The position numbers were made by a program, and so were the translations under genes. From the NCBI RefSeq assembly GCF_900102215.1, contig NZ_FNBG01000012.1, positions 1 through 64,000 of the forward strand: a stretch of 64,000 nucleotides of DNA, written 5' to 3'. The notes under the pieces were generated by a model, which made no database searches, was not told the DNA's origin, and saw nothing but the letters and a program-made list of their open reading frames with translations. Of the stretch, positions 1 through 9,110 are shown piece after piece; within the stretch, counting starts at the first letter, position 1; every line of letters begins with the position of its first letter. The DNA is from Fontibacillus panacisegetis (GTDB lineage: Bacteria > Bacillota > Bacilli > Paenibacillales > Paenibacillaceae).

Positions 1-67
1 CACATTTGCAGGAATTTCAGGAATTCCGCAGCATGACACTATTACACATGAGATACGGTCATAGAAT
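1..67. repeat. Dispersed repeat, copy A (palindrome plus unique tail)
   Basis: These 67 bases match positions 51875-51941 at about 65 of 67 positions (differences near 22 and 31). The left part is half of a CTGCA..TGCAG palindrome of the family found in arrays at 36.2, 51.8 and 55.9 kb. The right part (MTLLHMRYGH-like if translated) is not otherwise explained. Both copies are on the plus strand. Confidence 0.85.
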
Positions 68-81
68 GTGTGGCAGGATCA

Positions 82-120
82 AGCGGTGCAGGGATCATCT
101 TCCTTGCACCGCTATTTCTA
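82..120. terminator. Hairpin terminator
   Basis: AGCGGTGCA (82-90) pairs perfectly with TGCACCGCT (105-113), with further GGG/CC pairing inside. A short T-rich tail follows on the plus strand. It lies just past the 3' end of the minus-strand GGDEF/EAL gene and could serve either direction. A near-identical stem occurs at 22.03 kb. Confidence 0.6.
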
Positions 121-176
121 GTTTTAACAGTAACCCTACTTTTGGAACAGCCCCTTTAAGAAGATTCATTCAAAAT

Positions 177-2558
177 TCAGGTTAGAAGCGCGTTTCGCTG
201 ATGAATAAAATGGAAGCAGTCCTCCGCGGTAAGCGGCTTGCTTACATAGAAGCCTTGAATGTCATCGCAGCCAAAGTCTTGAAGCATGTCCCATTGTCCG
301 CTCATTTCAACACCTTCAGCGATAACTCTTTTACCCAGATTGTGCGACATAGCAATGATCGCTTTGATAATCGCCCGATCGCTTTCGTCTGAGATCATAT
401 CCTTTACGAATGAACGGTCGATTTTAATAGAGTGTACGGACAGGTTTTTTAATAGTGAAAGGGAAGAGTAGCCTGTACCAAAATCGTCAATCGATAGCTT
501 GACCCCCATATTGAGAATCTGCTCGCATATGTTAAGACTATACTGTTCGTTTGTCATAGCTGTATGCTCAGTAATCTCCAGACATAGCAGGGAAGGATCA
601 ACACCGGTTCTGGATAATGTATGAGCCAAGCGGGCTGGAAAATGAAGGTCTAGAAATTGTTTGGCAGAAAGATTAATAGACATTTGCAGGGAGTCAATCC
701 CCCGATCCATCCAATCCTTTAATTGCTCACATGCTGTATCCAGCACCCAGTAGCCAATTTCAACGATCGCTCCTGTCTCTTCAGCAAGAGGGATGAATTT
801 TCCTGGAGAGAGGTTGCTGCTATCAGGATATTCCCATCGAATTAAAGCCTCCGTACCTGTAATCAAGCCGGATTGCAAATCGATTTGCGGTTGATAGTGA
901 AGCCGGAATCTCCCCTCGGACAAGCCCTTCCGAACAGTCTCTACGGTCATAAAAAGATCATTCTCATGACTCCGTAGAGAGCTGTCATAAATAACGTACC
1001 TATTCTTTCCTGACTTCTTGCCATGGTACATGGCAACATCGGCATGCTGCAGCAATTCATCTGCATGAACTCCATGCTCCGGTGAGATCGATATTCCGAT
1101 ACTGGCAGTAATGGTGAAGGATTTGCCATTATGTATGAACGGTGTATTGAATCCTTCCAGAAGTTGTTGACCTACACGGTGCAGATCTTCAATTGAATGA
1201 ATATCCGGGATGATCAGGGCAAATTCATCTCCTCCAAATCTAGCAATAAGCGTCTGATCATTTGTATTACGCACAAGCAATCTGGCTACGTGCTCCAGCA
1301 ATATATCGCCTGCATGATGTCCCTGTGTGTCATTGAGCTGTTTGAAGCCATCTAAATCTACTAGTAAAAGAGCGAAGGATGAGCTAGTTGCTATGGAGTG
1401 CTCCAGCTGTTCATGCAAACGTTTGCTAAACATGTAGCGATTGGCCAGCCCGGTTAATTGATCATGGCAGGCGAGGTAATTTGCCTTTCGTTCTGCAGAT
1501 TTTACATCTGTAATGTCCAAAAGCACAAGAAACTGAAATTGCTCTCCCTCGGTCACTACGTACTCGCTTTCGGCTTTCACATATTTGATATCTCCAGTTG
1601 AAGTCGTAATCGAGAACACTCCCTTAAACAGCTCCTCATCATTCATTTTGGAATTTCCAGCTGTTATAGGGGCCTCAAGAGTAAGAAATTTATAGAAATT
1701 GTGATTGATGAGCTCTCGCCGGGAATATTGGAACAGGATCGCAGCTTCCGGGTTGGCATCCCGAATCATCATTTGCTCGTCAAGGAGTAATATGGACATA
1801 GGTGATTTCTCATATAGGATTTGGTATTTTCTCTCGATCGAAGGTAAAAAATCATATTTCACCATCGCATAACGCAGCAAAAGAGCGAAAACGAATAGTC
1901 CGTAGCTCGCTAAATGAGGAAGACCGAGATCCTCTGGTAAAAATGCAGGTCGTTTTAAATAAGCTCCAAGTGTCGTAGAAATGATTCCAGTACAGATTAG
2001 CCCCCGTGTAATGAGGACAACTTGCTTACGTTTCAATAAAAACGCAGTACTATTTCTAGTATTTTTAAAAAAGATATAAAGAAAATATGATACGATCAGT
2101 ATGGAGTAAATAACGGTTAGTGAAAGAATAATTTTAAGTAAGGTGCTCGGATACACATAAGTCCATGCGCTTTCTTTGACATAGTTAAGGGATATTCCGT
2201 CGTTTAGAAAGAATATGAACAGGATAGATAGAGACGGAATATAGCAAATAGTAATAAGTGAAGGATATGAAATATTCAGCTGGTTTCCTACCAAGCTTGC
2301 GATGAAATGGAGCTCAAGACACAGTGTTAGAAATGCAGGAATGAGTATAAAAGTGATGACAACGCCATTTGCATACTCAAGAGGGGAGAAGTTCAACAAG
2401 AAAAAGCCAAGCATTAAAATCATCATTGCAATGAAAAAATAAGACGTGATCCTGTAAGTTGAATTGCTCCTATCACGGTGGTAGATTTCCACGGCCATAT
2501 AGAAGAGAAGTAGCACAGGAAGCAGGTAGGCGGCAATGGATATTATGAAGAGCGTCAC
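177..2558 (-). CDS. Membrane-bound GGDEF/EAL cyclic-di-GMP enzyme with PAS domain
   Basis: A 793-residue signalling protein predicted to make and/or degrade cyclic di-GMP at the membrane. Residues 1-235 hold about eight hydrophobic segments. A PAS-like sensor follows at about 245-355. A GGDEF domain (365-530) has an intact GGDEF motif at 442-446, but the inhibitory-site RxxD expected five residues before it reads NDQT, so product inhibition is probably absent. An EAL domain (540-790) has EAL at 570-572, ExTE at 661-664 and DDFGTGYS at 692-699, so the phosphodiesterase motifs look complete. Which activity dominates cannot be told from sequence. It is monocistronic. A cyclic-di-GMP riboswitch lies 12 kb away at 14.3 kb. 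Confidence 0.93.
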   Translation of the reverse strand: MTLFIISIAAYLLPVLLLFYMAVEIYHRDRSNSTYRITSYFFIAMMILMLGFFLLNFSPLEYANGVVITFILIPAFLTLCLELHFIASLVGNQLNISYPSLITICYIPSLSILFIFFLNDGISLNYVKESAWTYVYPSTLLKIILSLTVIYSILIVSYFLYIFFKNTRNSTAFLLKRKQVVLITRGLICTGIISTTLGAYLKRPAFLPEDLGLPHLASYGLFVFALLLRYAMVKYDFLPSIERKYQILYEKSPMSILLLDEQMMIRDANPEAAILFQYSRRELINHNFYKFLTLEAPITAGNSKMNDEELFKGVFSITTSTGDIKYVKAESEYVVTEGEQFQFLVLLDITDVKSAERKANYLACHDQLTGLANRYMFSKRLHEQLEHSIATSSSFALLLVDLDGFKQLNDTQGHHAGDILLEHVARLLVRNTNDQTLIARFGGDEFALIIPDIHSIEDLHRVGQQLLEGFNTPFIHNGKSFTITASIGISISPEHGVHADELLQHADVAMYHGKKSGKNRYVIYDSSLRSHENDLFMTVETVRKGLSEGRFRLHYQPQIDLQSGLITGTEALIRWEYPDSSNLSPGKFIPLAEETGAIVEIGYWVLDTACEQLKDWMDRGIDSLQMSINLSAKQFLDLHFPARLAHTLSRTGVDPSLLCLEITEHTAMTNEQYSLNICEQILNMGVKLSIDDFGTGYSSLSLLKNLSVHSIKIDRSFVKDMISDESDRAIIKAIIAMSHNLGKRVIAEGVEMSGQWDMLQDFGCDDIQGFYVSKPLTAEDCFHFIHQRNALLT

Positions 2559-2692
2559 ATAAGTTCCTCCTTATATCCACAAAAATTATAGAATTATCAT
2601 ATCACACTAATGTTAGCGATTGGATAGAAATTAACAGTCCGGATAATGAGGTATAATAAAGGGAGTTAAAATTAGGAGGGGAATACAACATC

Positions 2693-3256
2693 ATGTATAG
2701 ACAAGCTACAAAAAGTGACGCTTCGGCCGTTATTACACTTCTATTCTCAGCGATTGGCAACATCGCCAACACTTTAGCAGGTACGGACGATGATCAGCAG
2801 GCTCACCATGTGCTGGAGCATTTTTTTCAGCAGAAAGGCAATAGAATCAGCTATGAAAATGTAATGGTTAAAGAGGAAAATGGAGAGGTTATCGCGTTCA
2901 TGCTCACATATCATGGCAGCGATGCCGCCAGTCTGGATCAGCCGTTCATAGATCGCCTTGCTGCTAATGGAGTAATGGCGCCAGTAATTCAACGAGAAGC
3001 GAAGGATGACGAATTTTACCTCGATTCAATCGCGGTAGATCCCAATTACCAAGGACATGGTCTCGGAACTGAAATGTTGCAGTTATTCGAACGCCAGGCT
3101 TCAGAACGCGGATATGATAAAATCATGCTGCTCGTTGATCAGGACAACCCCGCTGCACGCAAGCTTTATCTCAGACAAGGCTACAGCGAGGATGGATCGA
3201 TTACAGTGAGTGGACATATTTTTGACCGAATGGTTAAAAAACCGGAGATCACGTAG
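2693..3256 (+). CDS. GNAT-family N-acetyltransferase
   Basis: A 187-residue protein of the GNAT acyl-CoA-dependent N-acetyltransferase fold. The acetyl-CoA loop is visible as DPNYQGHGLGTEML at about residues 121-134, preceded by the beta-strand FYLDSIAV and followed by the conserved NPAARKLYLRQGY segment. The N-terminal 20 residues (MYRQATKSDASAVITLLFSA) are typical of the family. The substrate cannot be inferred. The start is an ATG preceded by AGGAGGGG with suitable spacing. It is divergent from the upstream GGDEF/EAL gene, so the 135-bp gap probably holds both promoters. Confidence 0.9.
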   Translation: MYRQATKSDASAVITLLFSAIGNIANTLAGTDDDQQAHHVLEHFFQQKGNRISYENVMVKEENGEVIAFMLTYHGSDAASLDQPFIDRLAANGVMAPVIQREAKDDEFYLDSIAVDPNYQGHGLGTEMLQLFERQASERGYDKIMLLVDQDNPAARKLYLRQGYSEDGSITVSGHIFDRMVKKPEIT

Positions 3257-3298
3257 AAATAGCCCATGGATGCCAAGGGCTACTCAAACATAGAGGCT

Positions 3299-4801
3299 CT
3301 AAGTGCTTGTCATCACACCTAGCTTGTCAATTACGGAGCGGACTTCATCCATCTCCTGATGGATCGTAATGATACGGCTGTTCTGCTCCTCAATGGAGGA
3401 CAGCATTTCCTCGGCCGTTGCGGAATGCTCCTGCGTGATTGAAGCGATATCGCCAACCTGATCACGGATACCGCTGAATTGTTGAATCAAGCTATTCAAT
3501 TGCTCTGCTTCCACACGAATATGATCGCTTATTCCGACAAATCTATTCTCAATAGTCTGGAAGCTGCTGCGGAAGCTCGCGACAATTTCAGCTCCTTGCT
3601 CTGAAGCAGCATGTCCTCTTTGAACGTCAGCCAGAGCTTCTTGCGTATTCTGAGTCATTCCATCCACAATGCCCTGAATCCGTCCGGTCAAATTGCTTGT
3701 GTTGGAAGCGAGCTTGCGAATTTCTGTAGCGACAACGGCGAACCCTCGACCTGCCTCTCCGGCTCTTGCTGATTCAATCGCAGCATTGAGCGAGAGTAGA
3801 TTGGTTTGAGTAGAAATTTGCGTGATGGAGAGCAGAATATCGCTTATTTGTTCCATTCGTACATTCATATGAGATACTGCATCAAGTGCGGATTGAATAG
3901 CCCCCTGCACAACCGAGATTCGCTCCGTCAGCTCGGTGACTCCCTGGGAGCTTTTATTGACCAGCTCAGTAACCTCTGTGGAATCATCCAGAGTTGTCCG
4001 GGAGCTCTTATGTATTTCCTGTACGAGCTGGTCTATATCTAAAATTGACGAGTTAATATCGTTCAGGCTAGTCGCTTCCTGCTCTACTCCACGCGCAATT
4101 TCCTGTACTGCAAGAACGACGGTGCTGCTGATTTCCCTAGTTCCTGCAATGTTTATGTTGCTGCTGGTCACACTGTCATTTAATGTGCGTGTATAAGCGC
4201 GAATATCCTCCATATTTTTCCCCAGAGTAGTGTAAAGGTCAAGTGCCTCAGTCTCTTTTATCTTGCTCTCATCGATCAATCCTTTTCCCCACTTGGTCAA
4301 GAAATATAAGTAAACCACAGTACTATCAAGAAATATCAGACGTAGGATGAAGTCGGACAGCTCCCAATTTGGCCCCATAAGAGCTGTTGGGTTTATGATA
4401 AAAGTTGTAACTAAAAGTATGTTCAGTAAGCCTGAATAGGTAAGTAAAATATCTCTTCGAAAATACATGGCAGATGACACGATCGTGACAGGGAACACTA
4501 GAAAGAAACGAAAAGCACCCTGTTCGTAAATCAATAGGGTAAGGGCAATTACTGTAGGAGCAAGGGGCATTAAAGACCCAATCACATTTTCGGGCAATAA
4601 CTTTTTTAAATGAGCAAAATATATTGCAGATCCGATGAGACAGGTGATGATCATAACAGTGGAGATGCGAAGCCCGATTTCGCGTCCATGCATAAACGGA
4701 GCTTCAATAGCAAAAACCGAAGAACAGACGAGCAAAATAAAGTAGTTTATTTTAGTGACATGATGGAAACTGAATCTGCCCTGTAGATGCATACATAACA
4801 T
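3299..4801 (-). CDS. Methyl-accepting chemotaxis-type transducer
   Basis: A 500-residue protein. Residues 15-175 hold about six hydrophobic segments without an obvious extracellular ligand domain. A long coiled-coil signalling domain follows with the highly conserved hairpin tip around [20 protein letters not shown] and [15 protein letters not shown], which contacts CheA/CheW. No HAMP domain is apparent between membrane part and signalling part, so signal transfer differs from classical transducers. It could sense membrane state or a small hydrophobic ligand; this is speculative. It is a single gene, convergent with the upstream GNAT gene. Confidence 0.9.
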   Translation of the reverse strand: MLCMHLQGRFSFHHVTKINYFILLVCSSVFAIEAPFMHGREIGLRISTVMIITCLIGSAIYFAHLKKLLPENVIGSLMPLAPTVIALTLLIYEQGAFRFFLVFPVTIVSSAMYFRRDILLTYSGLLNILLVTTFIINPTALMGPNWELSDFILRLIFLDSTVVYLYFLTKWGKGLIDESKIKETEALDLYTTLGKNMEDIRAYTRTLNDSVTSSNINIAGTREISSTVVLAVQEIARGVEQEATSLNDINSSILDIDQLVQEIHKSSRTTLDDSTEVTELVNKSSQGVTELTERISVVQGAIQSALDAVSHMNVRMEQISDILLSITQISTQTNLLSLNAAIESARAGEAGRGFAVVATEIRKLASNTSNLTGRIQGIVDGMTQNTQEALADVQRGHAASEQGAEIVASFRSSFQTIENRFVGISDHIRVEAEQLNSLIQQFSGIRDQVGDIASITQEHSATAEEMLSSIEEQNSRIITIHQEMDEVRSVIDKLGVMTST

Positions 4802-4965
4802 CCTTTCCTGTATGTAACGTATTTCACATTAAATATAGATTAATATATTGATTGTTAACGAAACTTGTCAATGTCATTTTTCCAAATTATATTGTTTGGC
4901 TGTCTGGGCTTTATGGCTTTAAGGTACATCAAAGGCATAAGTTCTTTTTTTATGCAGAATTAATT

Positions 4966-4984
4966 GACAATGATAATCATTATC
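4966..4984. promoter_or_regulatory. Fur box
   Basis: The 19 bases match the classical Fur consensus GATAATGATAATCATTATC at 18 of 19 positions (C for T at position 3). It lies 45 bp before the flavodoxin start codon at 5029. Iron-repressed flavodoxin is an established theme, so this supports iron-limitation induction of the downstream genes. Confidence 0.88.
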
Positions 4985-5028
4985 ACTTATATTCGAATTA
5001 GATTACTTTATTAAAGAGGAGAATATCC

Positions 5029-5484
5029 ATGAATAATAAAATTGTTATCGTATATGCAAGTTTGACAGGGAATACGGAAGAAATGGCATAGCTGATTGCT
5101 GAAGGTGTACGATCAACAGGCGCAACAGCTGATTTAAAAGTTGTGGATGAATGCAATGCCGTGTTATTGAAAAAATACGATGCTTTTATATTAGGCACAT
5201 ACACTTGGGGAGACGGGGAGCTGCCAGATGAATTTCTGGATTTTCTGGATGAGATGGAGGAGCTTGAGCTTAAGGGTGTAGTAACCTCTGTTTTTGGGAG
5301 TGGTGATTCGACTTATCGGCTGTTCTGCGGAGCTGTAGATGAATTGGAGGCAAAGCTGCAAGGGTGGGGTGCTGTAATCGCGCAAGAGAGCTTGAAGGTA
5401 GAGTTCGGGCCAACGAAGGAAGAGAAGCAGCTGTGTAGAGAATTTGGCGAAAAAATGGTTGCCCGGCTCAATGTGGTGAAATGA
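5029..5484 (+). pseudogene. Flavodoxin gene with in-frame amber stop at codon 21
   Basis: Starting at the ATG at 5029 behind AAAGAGGAG, the frame reads a flavodoxin N-terminus with the FMN-phosphate loop SLTGNTEE, then hits TAG at 5089-5091. The same frame continues without further stops through GTYTWGDGELPDEF (the isoalloxazine-binding 50s loop) to TGA at 5482-5484. Total length is about 150 residues, normal for short-chain flavodoxins. A fragment starting after the stop would lack the phosphate loop, so the gene is probably inactive unless the stop is a sequencing error or is suppressed. A perfect-looking Fur box lies upstream. The stop overlaps the start of the next gene (ATGA). Confidence 0.85.
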
Positions 5485-6143
5485 AATCAATGCTGGAAAC
5501 CATTAATGATTATGAGATTGAGGAATGGATTCGCAGCGGCTTGCCATTAGGCTCTACCCCAACACTTAAGCAGCTAACATGGCGCCAACATGTTCAGTAT
5601 GCGGTCGGGCACATCATTAACGACTACTATTCTAAATCGCCTGAGGTGAGAGAGCAGACCTCAGTTCAATTGCTTGTCGAACGGCGTTGGCCGAAAAAGC
5701 AAGATGGTTTTCTGAATGGTCTGCACTATTGGAAAGCTTATGACAGAGTTGCGGAACAGTTGACGAACATTTTTGATATCTCAGATCATTCAGCATATCC
5801 TGTTGCTCTCTATGAACAATGGAATACCCACGTGAAGGAACTGAATATAGATTTGACTATCATTTTTCAGGCTATATGGGATAGCGAAGAGAAAGCGGGC
5901 CAATTTACAATTCAAAAATTTATGGTTGATGAGGACATTGAAGTGATAAAAGCTTTTGTGTTTATGGCGAATGTGTTCTGGCACTCGGTTTATGGAGAAT
6001 CCCCCGGCAGTATTGAAATATACACGTTGATGAGTGGGCGCAAATACAGCTTTGCTAGAGAGAATCTTTGTTATCGTGAGTCGTTGGATTATGTGTACTT
6101 GTTATCAAAAAGGGCCCCTCATGCGCGAACTTGCAAGGCATGA
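5481..6143 (+). CDS. Unknown protein, translationally coupled to flavodoxin
   Basis: A 220-residue soluble protein that I do not recognise. It is rich in aromatic residues (Trp, Tyr) and has no signal peptide or membrane segment. Its ATG overlaps the flavodoxin TGA (ATGA), so it probably shares the Fur-controlled transcript and may depend on coupled translation, which the upstream amber stop would disturb. The last 25 bases overlap the 3' end of the convergent SDR gene. A role in iron limitation is suggested only by position. Confidence 0.7.
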   Translation: MKSMLETINDYEIEEWIRSGLPLGSTPTLKQLTWRQHVQYAVGHIINDYYSKSPEVREQTSVQLLVERRWPKKQDGFLNGLHYWKAYDRVAEQLTNIFDISDHSAYPVALYEQWNTHVKELNIDLTIIFQAIWDSEEKAGQFTIQKFMVDEDIEVIKAFVFMANVFWHSVYGESPGSIEIYTLMSGRKYSFARENLCYRESLDYVYLLSKRAPHARTCKA

Positions 6144-7078
6144 ATGGTATCGGATATGCCATCTTGAAATGATGTCGCTGGAATGGGGCCGATCAGTCGC
6201 TCATACTTCTCTCCACTGAGGACGAACGGTTCTTCCGTTAAGTAAAGCATTTCGACGACTTCCTTCATGACAGGTACAAAAAGCCCAATCAAAGAGAGGC
6301 TGAGTCTGCCCATAGGAAGTACTGGCTTCGAGGCTCCGCTAGCAGCTTGCTGAGCGATCCGCACAATTTCTTTACCTGAGATGATGCCAGAACCGGGAAT
6401 ATGCCAGTTTTGTCCGTAAGCATGATCCCTGTCGGCAAGCTCTACAATCATTTTGGCCGCGTCTGGCAAATAAATATATTCACGCGGAATATGCATATTG
6501 CCGATAAATGTGGCAGTTTTGCCGGCTGCAATAGCCTCCATCGTTGTTCCAAGATAAGACGCCTGATTGGCGGTAGGGCCGTAATAGTCCGGCAGACGAA
6601 CGATCATTTTTTGCACGCTGTCCCATTTGTCACTGAATAACATTTGTTCATACTTCAGTCTGATTTTACCTTTTCTCGTGTGAGGCTGCTTGGGGTGATC
6701 CTCAGTAGCCTTATTCATTTGGCTTCTTCCATACGGATAAATACCATCGATAACTATGACCTTAAGATTGAGGTGCTCCGCAGCTTCCATTACGGCTTCG
6801 CCAAGCGGAAGCAGTTTGCTTACCATCTCATGATATGGAACATTGGCACAGTGGAACAGAACATCTGCATCTTTAGCGGCGGCAATAATATCTTCTGCTT
6901 TAAATGCATCACCAGTGGATAGAGTCAGATGGGCAGGGCTTCCTATACGTAAAGCTAAATTCATTAGCTTCTCCCGAGAACGACCGAACGCAATAGTTTC
7001 TATACCTCTTTTACACAGCTCCTCCGTAATTGCTGCACCTGTTCCTCCTGTCGCACCCAAAACGATTGCTTTCTTCAT
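6119..7078 (-). CDS. NAD(P)-binding SDR-family epimerase/reductase
   Basis: A 319-residue extended short-chain dehydrogenase/NAD-dependent epimerase-like protein. The N-terminal dinucleotide-binding glycine motif GATGGTGAAI follows the first beta strand (residues 1-20). A central FHCANVPYHEM strand and a YEQMLF segment occupy the usual catalytic region, but a canonical YxxxK is not clear, so this is probably an atypical reductase or NmrA-like sensor. It lies downstream of a TetR gene on the same strand. Two copies of the presumed TetR operator sit in the 138-bp gap, which argues that the regulator controls it. Confidence 0.85.
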   Translation of the reverse strand: MKKAIVLGATGGTGAAITEELCKRGIETIAFGRSREKLMNLALRIGSPAHLTLSTGDAFKAEDIIAAAKDADVLFHCANVPYHEMVSKLLPLGEAVMEAAEHLNLKVIVIDGIYPYGRSQMNKATEDHPKQPHTRKGKIRLKYEQMLFSDKWDSVQKMIVRLPDYYGPTANQASYLGTTMEAIAAGKTATFIGNMHIPREYIYLPDAAKMIVELADRDHAYGQNWHIPGSGIISGKEIVRIAQQAASGASKPVLPMGRLSLSLIGLFVPVMKEVVEMLYLTEEPFVLSGEKYERLIGPIPATSFQDGISDTIHALQVRA

Positions 7079-7130
7079 AGAAAAGTTCTCCTTTCTTTTA
7101 TCAACATGTGATTTGTCTAATGCCAGTTAT

Positions 7131-7144
7131 TGATTGATCAATCA
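7131..7144. promoter_or_regulatory. TetR-type operator 1 (perfect palindrome)
   Basis: TGATTGATCAATCA is a perfect 14-bp palindrome, 53 bp before the SDR start codon. Related sequences occur at 7176-7189 and 7767-7780. Confidence 0.7.
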
Positions 7145-7175
7145 CTAACTTTATTACATCATAATCAATAGTGAG

Positions 7176-7189
7176 TGATTGGTCAATAA
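7176..7189. promoter_or_regulatory. TetR-type operator 2
   Basis: TGATTGGTCAATAA shares the TGATT..TCAAT core with the sites at 7131 and 7767. It lies between the TetR gene and the SDR gene. Confidence 0.65.
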
Positions 7190-7216
7190 CCAATTTTGAG
7201 CGGCTATTTTAGCCGT

Positions 7217-7741
7217 CTAGATTCCCTTTAGCTCTGGCATAGCGAGTGCCATCGAAATATTGCATAACATGCCCTTGGCAAGAAAAATAGTTGTCCGTTC
7301 TTCTGCATTGGGAAAGCCTGCTTTTTGAAAGGCTTCTAGTACCATGCCTTGAACCCCCCGAAATCCGTTGCGCATCGCCTTACGAATCGTGTCATCAGAT
7401 ATGGTTTGGGCTTGCATTTGCAGTAAGGTCTCATTTTTATGCTCCAAAAGGAGTTGGTCATAGGCTTCGATCAGTTCGGCTTCCAATCGGTCCGATGCGG
7501 CAGACGCTATTACTTGACGGAAAGCATCGATAATTCTTGCCCATGAAACCTCCAAAGCGGCTAATAGCAGAGCTTCCTTTGTGGCAAAAAACTTAAAAAC
7601 ATATGGTTGCGAAATAGCTGCTCGTTCGGCTACTTGTGCAGTAGTTGCTTTAAAATACCCAATTTCAGCAAATACCTCGATGGCAGCAGCGATAATTTCA
7701 TTTTTGCGGTTGACTGAGGCAGCGGTTTTATCCTTCGGCAT
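7217..7741 (-). CDS. TetR/AcrR-family transcriptional regulator
   Basis: A 174-residue regulator. The N-terminal helix-turn-helix runs through about residues 10-57 with the conserved IIAAAIEVFAEIGYFKATT and ISQPYVFKFFATKEALL segments, in which the recognition helix lies around YVFKFF. The C-terminal part is a helical ligand-binding domain without recognisable ligand residues. Matching 14-bp sites occur upstream of this gene (7767) and upstream of the SDR gene (7131, 7176). The regulator therefore probably represses itself and the SDR gene. Confidence 0.93.
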   Translation of the reverse strand: MPKDKTAASVNRKNEIIAAAIEVFAEIGYFKATTAQVAERAAISQPYVFKFFATKEALLLAALEVSWARIIDAFRQVIASAASDRLEAELIEAYDQLLLEHKNETLLQMQAQTISDDTIRKAMRNGFRGVQGMVLEAFQKAGFPNAEERTTIFLAKGMLCNISMALAMPELKGI

Positions 7742-7766
7742 ACTATTGTTCCTCTCAATCGATTAG

Positions 7767-7780
7767 TGATTAGTCAATAA
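7767..7780. promoter_or_regulatory. TetR-type operator 3
   Basis: TGATTAGTCAATAA lies 26 bp upstream of the TetR-gene start codon and matches the two sites before the SDR gene, which suggests autoregulation. Confidence 0.65.
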
Positions 7781-7845
7781 ATACGTGTGTTTATCATAAC
7801 GTATCGGATAGATGTCTGCAAATAGCAGACAAGGAACAATAACAA

Positions 7846-7881
7846 TAGCCGCCCCACAAAAGAAATTGCGGAACGGCTGAC
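7846..7881 (-). terminator. Possible terminator of the nucleotidyltransferase gene
   Basis: AGCCG and CGGCT arms with additional CCGC/GCGG-type pairing form a hairpin just after the minus-strand gene that ends at 7889. The T tract is weak. A separate perfect hairpin TGTCTGC..GCAGACA lies at about 7812-7830. Confidence 0.4.
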
Positions 7882-7888
7882 GAATGGC

Positions 7889-8995
7889 CTAACTATGAAG
7901 AGAGGCTGCAAATTGCTCCAGGGTATCGAAACGGTTGATTTTTACGCCTTTGTCTTTTAGGCAGGATTCAAACCGGGCATCAAGACGTTTAACAGCTTCA
8001 CACAATGGTGCTAAATCCTCAGGATCGAGATAAGAAACTAAGTCGGGAAATGCCAGGTTGTTGTACAACTCCTGATAATCCAAGGATAGATCCAATGCGA
8101 TAGGCCAATATCCTTTTTCCGCATGATAGATGAACATCGCAATTAATTCCTGGATTTCAACGGACCAAAAAAAGGCAGTAGTATAGTCATTGGCAGCGCA
8201 AGCCAGGATGATTTTGTCCAGCATCCCTTTAAGCTCCTCATATGCCCCTTTCATCCTGTCGTGATAGGAAGGAGGGGTTGAGAATGTTTCCTTTTGTTTC
8301 ATTAATAATTCCAGTGTCTCTTGCGTAAGTTCCTCGCAAGCATTCAGAACAGCATTACACGAGCCAGATTGAGTAATGGTGGTAATGTGCTTTTCAAGCT
8401 GTGCAGGACGCAGCTTGAATTTGTAGATTTGCTCCAGGTTTTTCCCCCAGCCTTTGGTGACATAAGTTTGATTTAACAGAGCAAGGCTATATAACACTTT
8501 TGTTAACACACTACGAGCTTCATAGCGGAAAAAAGCTATATTGTCCGAAGGCAGCATTCGGCTCATTTTATATAAATGCACATAAGTATCACGCAGCTCT
8601 TGTTCTGATTTTTCAAGCAATTGCAGTCCAGCTTGAGCTGTTGTAGTCACTTTATTATGCAACTGCTCAAAACGGGATCGGTCATCTTCGGAACGAGTGT
8701 ACAGCAGCTTGCTATCCGCGATCACAGATGTTTTAGGATCGTCAAAGCTGGCCATTTGCTCTGCACGCTCCCAACTGATGGGCCAAAAATCAAAACTTAT
8801 GTCTTTTAAAATAAATGCTATGCTTTGACGATAACCATCAGGTGTGGCAGGAATAAAGAAGAAGTCCAAGTCTGAGTGTTCTGTAGCTGTTCCTTGCGCA
8901 TATGATCCATAATAAGCAACGATAGCAATGTCATCCGGACAATTCGTTTTGATATGATTGACTAAAATATCTGCAACATTCATAACGTTCAACAT
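7889..8995 (-). CDS. Nucleotidyltransferase-fold protein (minimal NTase domain plus helical domain)
   Basis: A 368-residue protein. The N-terminus carries the polymerase-beta-like nucleotidyltransferase signature GSYAQGTATEHSDLDFF (residues 30-46) with the metal-binding Asp pair at 42 and 44. A third Asp may be in ISFDFWPISW. The long C-terminal part is helical. The arrangement resembles aminoglycoside nucleotidyltransferases and related stand-alone NTases, but the substrate is not determinable. The ATG at 8995 is preceded by AAGGGGGA at good spacing. The gene stands alone. Confidence 0.8.
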   Translation of the reverse strand: MLNVMNVADILVNHIKTNCPDDIAIVAYYGSYAQGTATEHSDLDFFFIPATPDGYRQSIAFILKDISFDFWPISWERAEQMASFDDPKTSVIADSKLLYTRSEDDRSRFEQLHNKVTTTAQAGLQLLEKSEQELRDTYVHLYKMSRMLPSDNIAFFRYEARSVLTKVLYSLALLNQTYVTKGWGKNLEQIYKFKLRPAQLEKHITTITQSGSCNAVLNACEELTQETLELLMKQKETFSTPPSYHDRMKGAYEELKGMLDKIILACAANDYTTAFFWSVEIQELIAMFIYHAEKGYWPIALDLSLDYQELYNNLAFPDLVSYLDPEDLAPLCEAVKRLDARFESCLKDKGVKINRFDTLEQFAASLHS

Positions 8996-9110
8996 ATGTA
9001 TTCCCCCTTATCTGCATACAGCATAACAAAGTTTCTCAGAAATTGTCTGGGGGACTTTGACTATAAATGAAAATTGCGAGTTAATAGTTTGCTTTTTGCT
9101 GTTGCTTATC

